From: Thermothielavioides terrestris NRRL 8126
Taxonomy: Eukaryota; Ascomycota; Sordariomycetes; Sordariales; Chaetomiaceae
Direction: 5' to 3'
Length of the DNA stretch: 64,000 bases
Assembly (NCBI RefSeq): GCF_000226115.1
Contig: NC_016458.1
Location: forward strand, 7,970,001 to 8,034,000
The notes under the pieces were generated by a model. That model was given only the letters and a program-made list of their open reading frames with translations. It did not search any database and was not told the origin of the DNA. This document shows, one piece after another, positions 46,571-55,857 of this stretch. Numbering within the stretch: the first letter of the stretch is position 1; the number at the start of each line of letters is the position of its first letter. Position numbers and translations under genes: made by a program.

Positions 46571-49381
46571 CTACCGAGCGGCGGAGGCGGTACTCGCCCC
46601 CTCGTTGACCCTGTCCGCCGTCGGCGAGCCGGCCGCCGTGCCACCGTCCGTGCTAGTAGCGGACTTGGGTTCCTCTGTGCTCGGGCCGGGTTTCAGTGAG
46701 GCGGTGCCTACCGACGGCCGAGCAGCGGCGGCCTTGTTCATCCTACTCTTGTAGTCGCTTAGGCTAAGTTTCTTCTTGACCGGACTCGGGGTCGCGGCGA
46801 TGCCGTTGACGGATGGTGGAGCAAACGGGCTAGGGAAGCTGGATACGGAGAAGGGCGAAAGAACCATTGCGGCGCTGGCAGATACCGGCGTTGACGCTGT
46901 CGAGTGAGCAGTGGTGGGGCTCTCGAACGCCGGGACCGGGGGCAACTGTACTCTTAGCTCGGGCGACTTCAGCTTGGCCGCGTTGGTTGCCAAGGAACTT
47001 TCGTTGGTGCCCGTGTTCATCGGCGACACTGGCCGTGCGTCCGTTAGGGAAGAACCCTTGGAGGCAACCGGGGCTGAAGCGCCGACACCAGGGTCCTTTT
47101 CGCCCTCCTTGGTCGAAACTGGTGACGACACAAGCGCGCCATGGTCGGCCGGGTTGTCCACGTCCATCGGGACGGAGTGTGGCCGCTCCAGCGCGCGTCG
47201 TTTAGACTTTTCTTCCTCTTCGAGACGGAGATGATGCCAGTTGTCCAAAAGCCGTTTCCTCAAGCAAAACCCCACCCTGCGCTTCGGAGTCGCCGTCGTC
47301 TCGCCTGTGGTAGGCGGATCCGTTTGCACCCCGGCATCACAATAGTTGGGACGCGGCGCGACCGACGCAGGACGAGAGCGGGCGGGGACCGATCCGGGCT
47401 GCAAACCGGGGTTTTTCGAAGAAGGCTGGGCGTAAGTGGGACTAACGTCGCTGGGCGATGCCGATTTACTCCTCGACGGGCCGGTTCCGGTGTCAACGTA
47501 TTCACGTTCTGGGAAGCCGCTAGGGAGATTGGGCGTCTGGGTCGCGGAGCTGGCTTTGGACGCCCTTGCCTGGGGGCCGCCCGACCCGTCAGACGCTCGT
47601 TTCCGCTTCCGCTGCGGTTGTTGTTGTTGCTGTTGTTCCATGCGGCGGAACGAGTCCTCAACCATCGCGACTTTCCTCTTGTCCCGGTCCGTGGGCTCGG
47701 TTAGTATACCAAGTGTATCAAACGAGCCCTGGCGTGCTGTGGGGGTCATGTCGCGACTGGGCGGCTTGCTCCGCGAGGAACTGGACACAGATCGGCGATC
47801 ATGTTCGGGAATATCCTCCAAGTGGCCCTCACTAGGCGCCCGGCTGTTCGTCGCATGTCCCGTGCTCGTGGGCGAAACGGCCTGATGTACTTTCGGCTTG
47901 CGCTTCTTGCTTTTCGGTGGGTTGACGTGATACTGCGTCTTTGCCAGGTAATTCCTGTGGAATCGCGCAAACGCACAATCGGCGCCAAGATTGCATGCGC
48001 ACCCTCCGTGCTCCGAGAGTATTAGATGCACCCAAGGGGCATACTTCTGGTAGTCATGTTCGTCGACAGCCAATTCGCCCGCTTCGTTATCGCGGAGCCC
48101 CAGTGTCCGGAGGGCGCGCGCCTTCTCGGCGGGCGGGAACCGGAAGTCCCATGGGATCGTGATTTGTTCTTTTGCCGCGATTTGCCGGTCGCTTACTAGC
48201 CAGAAATGATATTCGCTGCCGGCCGAGAGATATGTCTCGAGAACAGCATTTGGCCTGCAACTCCGGCGAACAAATCTGGCCTCGGATCCTTCCCTCCTCG
48301 TGTCGATGTAGAGGGGAAGCAGGGGGTGGAAAAGAACAAACGGGAGCGGCGCAGTGAACTCGGTCCATCGATTCTGAGGGTCGGCGCAGTAGGTGGCCTG
48401 GAACCCAATCTGGCCGTTGACCTCCAGAAGCGGCACATCCTTCTCGACGGTCGACGGCGCTATGAGACACTGCCACTGGATGACAGTCCCTGGGGAAATA
48501 ACCTTCTCCGTCTGCTCAATCTCGGGCTTGACTCGTATTGAATCGATGTTGGAGGGAAGCTTCTGGAAAACGTCGCCATAGGACAAGCCGGTTTCAAGCT
48601 GCATCTTTTCCGGGTCGCGCAGCCAGGCCGACATGGCGTTCGAGACCTGCAACCCGGCGAAGCTGTTGGTGTTCACGATCTGAAAAGCCGGGTTGCTATG
48701 CAGCGACAAGAAGCCAGTCGAGTAGCTGTGGAGCTCGAAATCATCCGGAAGATCGGGCGGAGTGGTCGCAGGGCTTAACGGGTGGCCATGTGCGACTTTC
48801 GCACTGCCGTGGGACGGGCTGCGCTTGGGAGCCTGCGAGCTGATTGATTGACTCGACTTGTGCGAGTTCTTCGCCCTCTTCGGAGGGTGGGGATGATTGT
48901 CCTGGGGACTGGCATGCTTCGTGTTCTCGGAAGCGCCGTTATGGATACCATTGATCTGAAGCTCGGACGGCTTGGGCTTCTTCTTGTGGCTCTTGGACGG
49001 CGGACGTTTTGGCTTCTTGTCGGCAGCTTCTTGAACAACTGGCGCAGCGGTCCTCGCTCGTTGGCGTTCGATGGCCTGCTGGCGATTCAATGATCGCGGC
49101 TCGCACTCGGCGCACGAATGGGCGAAATCAGCCCGCAGGGCGTCTTCGACGTTGTCTGGGTAGTAGCACTCGATGTGCTGCCATGTCTCGCACGTCTCGC
49201 AGAATATCGTGTTTCCGTCATCGTCAGTGAAGTTGCAGATACACTTGATCGTGTACGGCTCCTCCTCTACATTCTCCTGCTTTCGAGGCACATCTGGACC
49301 GGAAACGGCACTCGGAAGGGAGAACGCAGGCTGACTCGGAAGCGCGATGGGCGTCGACAGCGGTGGCAGCTTGTCTGTCAT
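46571..49381 (-). CDS. SET3: PHD finger and SET domain protein of the Set3 histone deacetylase complex
   Basis: Intronless gene of 936 residues. The PHD finger lies at 47-93 (CICNFTDDDGNTIFCETCET, then WQHIECYYP). A basic linker (122-190) is followed by the SET domain at about 295-415, with RFVRRSCRPNAVLETYL (369-385) and ITIPWDFRFP (407-416). The rest is Ser/Pro-rich. PHD plus SET in this order matches yeast Set3 and animal MLL5, which scaffold a histone deacetylase complex bound to H3K4-methylated chromatin. In place of the usual NHS-C-PN motif there is RRS-C-RPN, and the catalytic Tyr after the GEEL-like segment is missing (IPWDF). Methyltransferase activity is therefore unlikely, as in the known family. 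Confidence 0.9.
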   Translation of the reverse strand: MTDKLPPLSTPIALPSQPAFSLPSAVSGPDVPRKQENVEEEPYTIKCICNFTDDDGNTIFCETCETWQHIECYYPDNVEDALRADFAHSCAECEPRSLNRQQAIERQRARTAAPVVQEAADKKPKRPPSKSHKKKPKPSELQINGIHNGASENTKHASPQDNHPHPPKRAKNSHKSSQSISSQAPKRSPSHGSAKVAHGHPLSPATTPPDLPDDFELHSYSTGFLSLHSNPAFQIVNTNSFAGLQVSNAMSAWLRDPEKMQLETGLSYGDVFQKLPSNIDSIRVKPEIEQTEKVISPGTVIQWQCLIAPSTVEKDVPLLEVNGQIGFQATYCADPQNRWTEFTAPLPFVLFHPLLPLYIDTRREGSEARFVRRSCRPNAVLETYLSAGSEYHFWLVSDRQIAAKEQITIPWDFRFPPAEKARALRTLGLRDNEAGELAVDEHDYQKYAPWVHLILSEHGGCACNLGADCAFARFHRNYLAKTQYHVNPPKSKKRKPKVHQAVSPTSTGHATNSRAPSEGHLEDIPEHDRRSVSSSSRSKPPSRDMTPTARQGSFDTLGILTEPTDRDKRKVAMVEDSFRRMEQQQQQQPQRKRKRASDGSGGPQARASKASSATQTPNLPSGFPEREYVDTGTGPSRSKSASPSDVSPTYAQPSSKNPGLQPGSVPARSRPASVAPRPNYCDAGVQTDPPTTGETTATPKRRVGFCLRKRLLDNWHHLRLEEEEKSKRRALERPHSVPMDVDNPADHGALVSSPVSTKEGEKDPGVGASAPVASKGSSLTDARPVSPMNTGTNESSLATNAAKLKSPELRVQLPPVPAFESPTTAHSTASTPVSASAAMVLSPFSVSSFPSPFAPPSVNGIAATPSPVKKKLSLSDYKSRMNKAAAARPSVGTASLKPGPSTEEPKSATSTDGGTAAGSPTADRVNEGASTASAAR

Positions 49382-52300
49382 AATCTCGAGGGAAGCCTCG
49401 CGACGGCCAAATGGCGGAGGAATTGTGCAGATGGTCTATCTCTCCGGTCTGAGTGGCATGCTTGTCGCGCGACTCGACGCGATTGAGTTCGGCGGGCGGG
49501 TGTTGAGAGGATCAGCGCAAAAGACGGGAGGGTCATCCGCTGAAGCCAATCGAGACGCGCTGCTTGCGACGAAGTGCTCGATTGCAACAGCGCTGCCCGT
49601 CACCTGCGGCTCGGTCGGGTCGGTCGGCGGGGGCACGATACGTCGGTAATATATGGTTTCGCGGTAGAAACTGATGCGCGCGGCTGGAAGAAATGATGAT
49701 GGATGGCCTCGATCGCCTAGCAATGCTGCCAAGTCTTGTCGAGAGCTGGCCGTCCGTGAAACAGCAAGCAAGGGCGTTGTTGCGCTGGTGACGAGCGTGG
49801 CGATGGTGACGGCAGGGTCGAGGCGGGAGGAAAACACAATGGATGTGAGGGAAACGGGGATGCGCCTCGAGGACAAAGGGACTCGAATCGGCCGGTCCGA
49901 GTCACGGAGCGCAGGATTGTAGGTCCAGCTGGGAAACCGGAAAATGGTCGAGAGCAGAGTGCGACGGCGACGGGATGGGTGACGCGAAAAATTGGAGATT
50001 GAACACAGAGATGGAGGGCAGAGTTTGAAGGAGAGGAGGGCCAGAGTCAGAGTGGGAAAGCGCAAGAGAGAGGGGGGCCCACACTAGGCGGGCAGCAGAG
50101 TGCTGCTCTGCTCTGCACTGCGCTCAGCCAAGACCCTCCCCCCCATGTGCAAGAGAACGGGCTGCGACTCTCAACCCTGCGATTCTGGGGGGGAAAGAAA
50201 ACGGAGGGAACGCGCGGGCACGGGCCAATCACGATGCAGCTTTGCATTGCAGCACCCTGGGATAGTTCTTCGCGGCTGCGAAAGAAGGCAAAGCGGAAGC
50301 GGAAGGCGCAAGCGCAAAGGCCTTGCTTTGCGCTTCGACTTCTCTCCGTGTGCCCAGCGGGCAGGGCCGATTGAAGGCATGGAAATTGTAAACTGATGGG
50401 CGGGAAAGCAAGAGCGGGCGGCGCGCCAAACTTCGAAAGTGCCCAGCAACTGCAGCGTCGGCGTCACTCACGCCCAGGATCTCACGTTAACGCCAACCGT
50501 CGCGCAGCCTGAGGCACCAACAAAGGACGGAACAGGGGTCGGGGGTTGAAAGGCGGTGGACACCGGTTGCGTCGAGGTCCGTTCGCGATTGGTCGGGCGA
50601 GCAAGGACGTCAGGTCGGTGCCCAGGATTCAAGGCAGGCTGAGGGAGAAAAGCGGGCCTCCCGCCCAGCGAAACGAGGCGACGGCGGATGAGCGGGGAAA
50701 AGCGCGTTCTCGCAGAATCGATCGTCAGCACTCTGCTGCACGATCCGGTTAACTGAGGTATGAGAAAAAAAAATAGAGATGTCATGGTATGAAAGAGAAA
50801 GAAATCTGGATCAAAAAAGAGACAAACCGAGTGGCCCGTCGAGGAACGATAGCCATTAACACGGACTCGTGGGAGTTGTGGAAGTTGTGGGAGTTGTACG
50901 GAGTAAGGGGATTGAATCGGGCTTGGGGAGGGAAGGGAACAGAGGGGGCTGGAAGAAATTGGAACTGCAGTCGGAGGAAGACTTTGGAGATGGGTGACTG
51001 CGATTCCGAACGCGAACTGCATGCCCAGTGGAGGTGGAGGGAATTTTTCATCCAGCAGGGTGTCGAAAAGGCCTGTCGCAGTCCCTGACGAGGGCGATTG
51101 TTGGTGGGGCCCAACTCTTCTGTAACGGAGTGTAATGTGACCTGCGACCAGTCAAGCAGATTACCGACCACACTCATCGGACTCAGTTAGCACTCAACTA
51201 ACGTTCTGGAGTACGGAATACCTTAATCGACGACCATAACCGCAACTGTGCGGCTGGGGCCCGGGTGGATGGACTGTGTATGTTGATCCAACATCGAAGT
51301 CCATTGACAGAGCTAGCCTTGACCTGGATTCCTTCATATCCCGTGTACAGACGTACTGTGTAATGCTTAGTCCGCGTGGGCTTTTGGGGGGTTGTTGCCA
51401 AAGTAACTCGACGTTGACTGTGCGGACCAATCTGTCAACACCCTTGTCGTCTTGTATTTTCGGTCAGTAATCCTCGGGTCGAACGCTCGTTGTCCGGTGA
51501 CGGTTGGGATTGCCGGAATACCGCCAGTTGAACTCGGCGTCCCGGAGATGCAGCCTCTCGTGCCTTGATGACAAGTCAATGATCTGCGCCTACTGCCTGT
51601 TGTTAGCTGGAAGGAAAAGGAAGGAATGTTATTCCAAGCTAGAACCGTCAAATCGGTGCGTACCTGGGAGATGTTACTGAATGTACGGAATACTCCAGAA
51701 AAAGGGATACCATGAACACGGCGGGTGGTGTGTCTGATGCTCGCGTTCATCGGCAGCGGGAGTGGCGTGCAAATCTGCCGGCGGTGATTTGGCTCCGATG
51801 CGAGGGACTTGTGGCGATAACCATGCTGCTCGTTGCCAGATCCAGCTGTCCGAGTCGCTCCAATGTCGGGGAGAGGTCGACCCCAGATTCCTCTTGCGCG
51901 ACTTGCACTTCCTCATGGCAGCACAACGCAGCAGCGCCAATAGCAAATCTCGCTTTGCGTAACCGATTCTAGGCCGCTGGTTTGCTTCATATGATGGAGG
52001 CATGAGAAGCACTCACAATGCTTGGTTGTTGACAGGTCGCAGCGTACGCATTGCAGGTCTTGCTGCTCAACTTGCGTCTGCGAATCGCTGTGCTGCGTAC
52101 TGCGGACTGTACAGCACATCCATGGGATACAGTATTCCGTACAAGTGGCAACGCCAAGCTCTTGCCGGAAACGATCGATTGCTGTCCTTGCTTCGTCCAG
52201 CGAGCCATTTCTGGAACGTAGACAGTCGTTACTTGTCCTGCATGTAAAATGAAAGTCGACCTCAGAACTGGGACAGGTTCGAGAGATTCAGATTCGTCCC

Positions 52301-52737
52301 GAAAGCAAGTACTCATAACGTTCGTGTACGGAAAAATGCATGCACAGGGACGCACAGGGGCGCACATCCGCGTTTGTTTCACTCGCCTTTCTTACCTCTG
52401 GTTGGTCAAATTGGGTCGAGTAGACCCACCAATGCTCACATGATTGACGTGTTCAGGCCGGGCCAAGCGCCTCCCATGACGTGCTGTTGGGGGACTGGTG
52501 CGCAGCCGTGGCAGGCCAACCACTCAGCACCGCCGCCTTGCGGTTCGGCCTCAGCATATCACCTTCTCAACTTTACCGCCATCAATATCCTACCCGCCCG
52601 GCTACGAATCCATTTAACTGAGAGAATCCGACATTCTTCCACCGGATTGGAAGTTCGGTGCGGGTTGTTACTGTCCAAGTTTGTCGACGAGGGACAGCGG
52701 CTCAGCTTCCCCGCAAACCCACCGATAAGCGGTCGGC
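49382..52737. other. 3.4 kb divergent intergenic region between SET3 and NPC2
   Basis: No exon is supported. The region contains three copies of the 10-mer GTACGGAATA (51211, 51683, and inverted at 52133) and related GTACGGAGTA at about 50895. The stretch 49382-50080 is probably the SET3 leader and promoter. Confidence 0.5.
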
Positions 52738-53440
52738 ATGAGGCTCTCCGCACTCGTCGTCGCCCTCGCGGCGAGCGTCAACGCACGCAGCATCTTCCGC
52801 CCCGATGGGCAGAGCCTAGCCCGGCGCGATGACGACCTCGCCGTCCCCGGGCAGAACCCTCTCAAGTTCTGCGAGGCTGACCGCGGCAACGACCTCATCA
52901 CGATTGAGGAGGTCGTCCTGACGCCGAACCCGCCCGAGGCGTAGGTCCATCCACCACCTCCCCCCCTCTTCCCCGCCCTAAACGAGCGGAAAGATATGTT
53001 TGGGAACAGGCCAGGAAAACTGATGCTCGCCTTCTACTTGTGCAGCGGCACAACGCTCCTCATTGAGGCCACGGGCCTCGTGAAGGAGACGATCACGCAG
53101 GGCGCATATGTGAAGCTGGACGTCAGGTACGGCTACATCCGCCTGATTAACACGGAGGCCGATCTGTGCGACGAGATCAAGAACGTGGATCTCGAGTGTC
53201 CCATCGAGAAGGGCCAGATCTCCATCACGAAAACCGTCGACCTGCCCAAGGAGATCCCACCGGTACGAGCATTTCTGGGTTGCTGTGCGGTGTGTGGGAG
53301 ACAGTGCGTTCTGACAGCATATGCAGGGCAAGTACACCGTCCAGGCCGATGTTTTCACCAAGGATGGCGACCACATCACCTGCCTGACTGCCACCGTCTT
53401 TTTCGGCAAGAAGACGCTCGGCGGGGTGTTCGACCTCTAG
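52738..53440 (+). CDS. NPC2: NPC2-like sterol/lipid-transfer protein (ML domain)
   Basis: Three exons (52738-52940, 53046-53262, 53327-53440) give 177 residues. A signal peptide (MRLSALVVALAASVNA) is followed by a short propeptide-like segment with a dibasic RR. The MD-2-related lipid-recognition domain starts near NPLKFCEADRGNDLITIEEV. It continues with LLIEATGLVKETITQGAYVK, LCDEIKNVDLECPIEKG, GKYTVQADVFTKDGDHITCL and the closing VFFGKK. Paired Cys residues (CEADR, LCDE, LECP, ITCL) fit its disulfides. Members bind sterols or phosphatidylglycerol/phosphatidylinositol and act in the vacuolar lumen. The gene converges with VMA7, with 310 bases between stop codons. Confidence 0.92.
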
Positions 53441-53750
53441 GTCATTCTGGACTGAGGGTTGGGCACGGATTGGAGATGTGGGGTCAAAGCGGTTGAGTCT
53501 GGAACTTGCATGCGTACGTACGAGATGGGTTCTGGAGTGCAACGGATTGATGGTGTTTTGGGGCAGGAGTTCCCTTGGGTTCTTTCACTCCCCGTTGCAT
53601 ATCCTTCGCAGCATTTTGCACAGCACACGGAGTCCCGAGGTGGGGATTGGCGAATACAGACTATTACATCGGTATCGCCCTAGGTCGCTGTGCATTTCGT
53701 GACCGCCCGATTTCCCTGAATCCCTCCACTCTATCATGCATAAAAGCCGG
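53441..53750. other. Short convergent 3' region between NPC2 and VMA7
   Basis: 310 bases between the two stop codons, so the transcripts probably overlap or nearly meet. Nothing else was seen. Confidence 0.5.
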
Positions 53751-54329
53751 TTATTCGCCAAACAGCCGGCGGACTCTCCGCAGGACGCTGTCCTTCTCTG
53801 GGTCGTACGGGTGGTCTTTGCTCGGGATCTCGAGGACGGTTGGGAATGCTTGCGTGTAGGTGTCGATGCGGTGCCGTATCCGGTCGGCAATCTGCGACGT
53901 GGTCGTCATCATCAGCGGGCCGTCCAGGCTGCAGGCTAATGAGACAGGGGAGGGGCCGACCAACATGCTGATTGATCAGGACTATCCCGATGTCTTTCCT
54001 CTCCGTGGTAAACCTCTCGAATGCTGCCTCGATGGCGGCGTTGTCTGTCTTTGCGTCTACTACCAGGAAGTTCTTCTGGTTGTCTGGAGGTGGTGTGACG
54101 TGCTGGTGATGCGCTTGTCAGCTGCCGCTGTCGAGCCGGAAGAGAAGATCAGAGGGGCCCGCGCTACGACGCACCCCGATGCCGGCAAGCAGAAGGCCCG
54201 TCACGGAATCCTGCCGGCGCAACGGTTAGCGCAGGCTCTCAACTTGTAAACCCATTGTCTCTCGATGCTTGCCTCGTCCCCGATCACGGCGAGGAATTGC
54301 CTGTCGCGGAAGTCTGCTTGCGTCGCCAT
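53751..54329 (-). CDS. VMA7: V-type proton ATPase subunit F
   Basis: Four small exons on the minus strand (54329-54273, 54210-54175, 54102-53965, 53891-53751) give 123 residues, the usual family length. The joined product reads [10 protein letters not shown] / [12 protein letters not shown] / [20 protein letters not shown] and [15 protein letters not shown] / [20 protein letters not shown], then [17 protein letters not shown] and RRLFGE. All of these are near-invariant in subunit F. It forms the central rotor stalk with subunit D in the V1 sector on vacuolar membranes. Intron 1 starts with GC (GAG|GCAAGC...GGCAG). A GT donor 21 bases further on (TGG|GTTTAC) would keep phase but insert seven residues into an invariant segment. 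Introns 2 and 3 are GT-AG. Confidence 0.93.
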
Positions 54330-54524
54330 CTCCGGCAATGCACCTCGTCGATAGGTGCAGCAATCAACAGGTACCGAAGGAAAGTGGTTGACAGAACTAG
54401 ATCGCTCGTCCTGGGGAGGTTAAGTTCTGGAGTTGCGGTTTCAGTCGGATTCCCCTCTAAGTCGTTCCCGCACCGCGGGGAGCCGTTGAGGTGACGCCGT
54501 TCGGAGCTCTGACCAACTACAGTA
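54330..54524. promoter_or_regulatory. Proximal promoter of VMA7
   Basis: Only 195 bases separate the VMA7 start codon from the foldback element, so the element lies directly against the promoter. No individual motif was recognised. Confidence 0.35.
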
Positions 54525-54855
54525 GCTCAGAGCTCGGACTCTTCGTAAACCCAAACCACCTCGACGTTTTTGCCTTTACCTACCCTGCTCACCTAGCTGC
54601 CCCACTATTGCCAAGAAAAATTTTCAAGGCCTTACAGAAAACAAACCTTCCCTATCTTCTAGCTACAGTACCTTACCGACTCTACAGTGGACATAGTACT
54701 TCTGTACAGTGGTCAAGTCGACTGTAATACAGTGATTGAACTGACTACAGTGCAGTGGTCGGGTCGACCGCGGTGCAGTGGTCGGGTCGACCGCGGTGCA
54801 GTGATTGAACTGACCGCAGTGCAGTGGTCGGGCCTGCCTGTGGCTTGCGTGCCAC

Positions 54856-54972
54856 AGCCATAGGCACGCAAGCCATAGGCACGTAAGCCACAGGCATACA
54901 AGCCATAGGTACATAAGCCACAGGCACGCAAGCCACAGGCATACAAGCCACAGGCATGCAAGCCACAGGCAG
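54856..54972. repeat. 15-bp minisatellite in the loop of the foldback element
   Basis: Seven full copies and a partial copy of AGCCACAGGCATACA with variable positions (CATAGG/CACAGG, CACGCA/CATACA). The 15-base period makes minus-strand frames read repeated ACGLY-like pentapeptides. This is a by-product and not evidence of a gene. Confidence 0.95.
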
Positions 54973-55260
54973 GCCCGACCACTGCACTGCGGTCGACCCG
55001 ACCACTGCACTGCGGTCAGTTCAATCACTGCATTGCGGTCGACCCAACCACTGCACTGCGGTCGACTAAACCACTGTACTACGGTCAGTTCAATCACTGC
55101 ACTACGGTCGACCCAACTACTGCATTGCGGTCGACCCGACCACTACACCGCGATCGACCCGACCACTGCACTGCGGTCAGTTCAATCACTGCATTGCGGT
55201 CGACCCAACCACTGCACCGCGATCGACCCAACCACTGCACTACGGTCGACCCGACCACTG
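54973..55260. repeat. Tandem array of 23-24 bp units in the right half of the foldback element
   Basis: About twelve imperfect copies of a unit reading CGACCCGACCACTGCACTG(C)GGT, alternating with TCAGTTCAATCACTGCA variants. The left half carries the same units in inverted orientation. Confidence 0.85.
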
Positions 55261-55416
55261 TGGAGTAGTGTAATTGGCGAAGGAGGTAGGGAAGGTTTGT
55301 TTTCTGTAAGGCCTTGAAAATTTTTCTTGGCAATAGTGGGGCAGCTAGGTGAGCAGGGTAGGTAAAAGCAAAAACGTCGAGGTGGTTTGGGTTTACGAAG
55401 AGTCCGAGCTCTGAGC

Positions 55417-55857
55417 CTCCGTAACCAACACCGCAGTGAAGCGGCCCACCCTTGTGTGTCTCGTGTACACTAGCAGCCCCGCTATCAAACCCCTGTCCCA
55501 TTCAGCATATCCTTCCGCTTTCAGAACGCGCCAGGCAGCGCGGTGGAGCTGTTGACATGTTTGATTCCGAAAAGAGGACAGCAACAACGAGTTTGGCGCT
55601 TCTTTTCTCCCCCCCTCCACAAACACACAACTGCATCGGTCGAGCTGTGCTGCGCAGTCGCGCTGCAACAAATGACGCGGCTGCTACAGCGCTGCAGTTG
55701 AGTCGGTCAACCGACGGCCTTGCGCTCGCTGTGGAGGGTCCAGAACAGCCTGGGGCCAAACAAACAAAGGAAGACTTGCTGCGCTTTGCACGGCGCATTC
55801 GCATCGACACGCTTAAGCAACACGGATACGGCCGACCAGATAGATCTCCAAGCAGCC
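55417..55857. promoter_or_regulatory. NUR1 promoter region
   Basis: 441 bases from the foldback element to the NUR1 start codon. A C-rich tract (TTCTCCCCCCCTCC) lies near 55604-55617. There is no supported exon. Confidence 0.35.

Larger units (their letters stand above)
54525..55416. mobile_element. Foldback (MITE-like) element with 130-bp inverted terminal arms
   Basis: The outer arms 54525-54654 and 55287-55416 are inverted copies with one mismatch counted by eye. Both start with GCTCAGAGCTCGGACTCTTC. Inside lie two facing arrays of 23-24 bp units (CGACCCGACCACTGCACTGC type), at about 54700-54850 and 54973-55260. They run into a perfect 37-bp inverted pair (54812-54848 and 54958-54994). 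The loop is the 15-bp minisatellite. No transposase frame and no clear target duplication were found. It is either a non-autonomous foldback transposon or an unrelated palindrome that has grown. It lies between the VMA7 and NUR1 promoters. Confidence 0.8.

Noticed and set aside
50468..51022. 184-codon minus-strand open frame between SET3 and NPC2
   Set aside because: Ser/Pro-rich sequence from pyrimidine tracts, unlike any known protein, and overlapped by open frames on the other strand.
54713..55005. Repeat protein with ACGLY/ACGLR pentapeptides
   Set aside because: It is a by-product of the 15-bp minisatellite and its flanking arrays in the foldback element, with no start, promoter or splice context for a gene.
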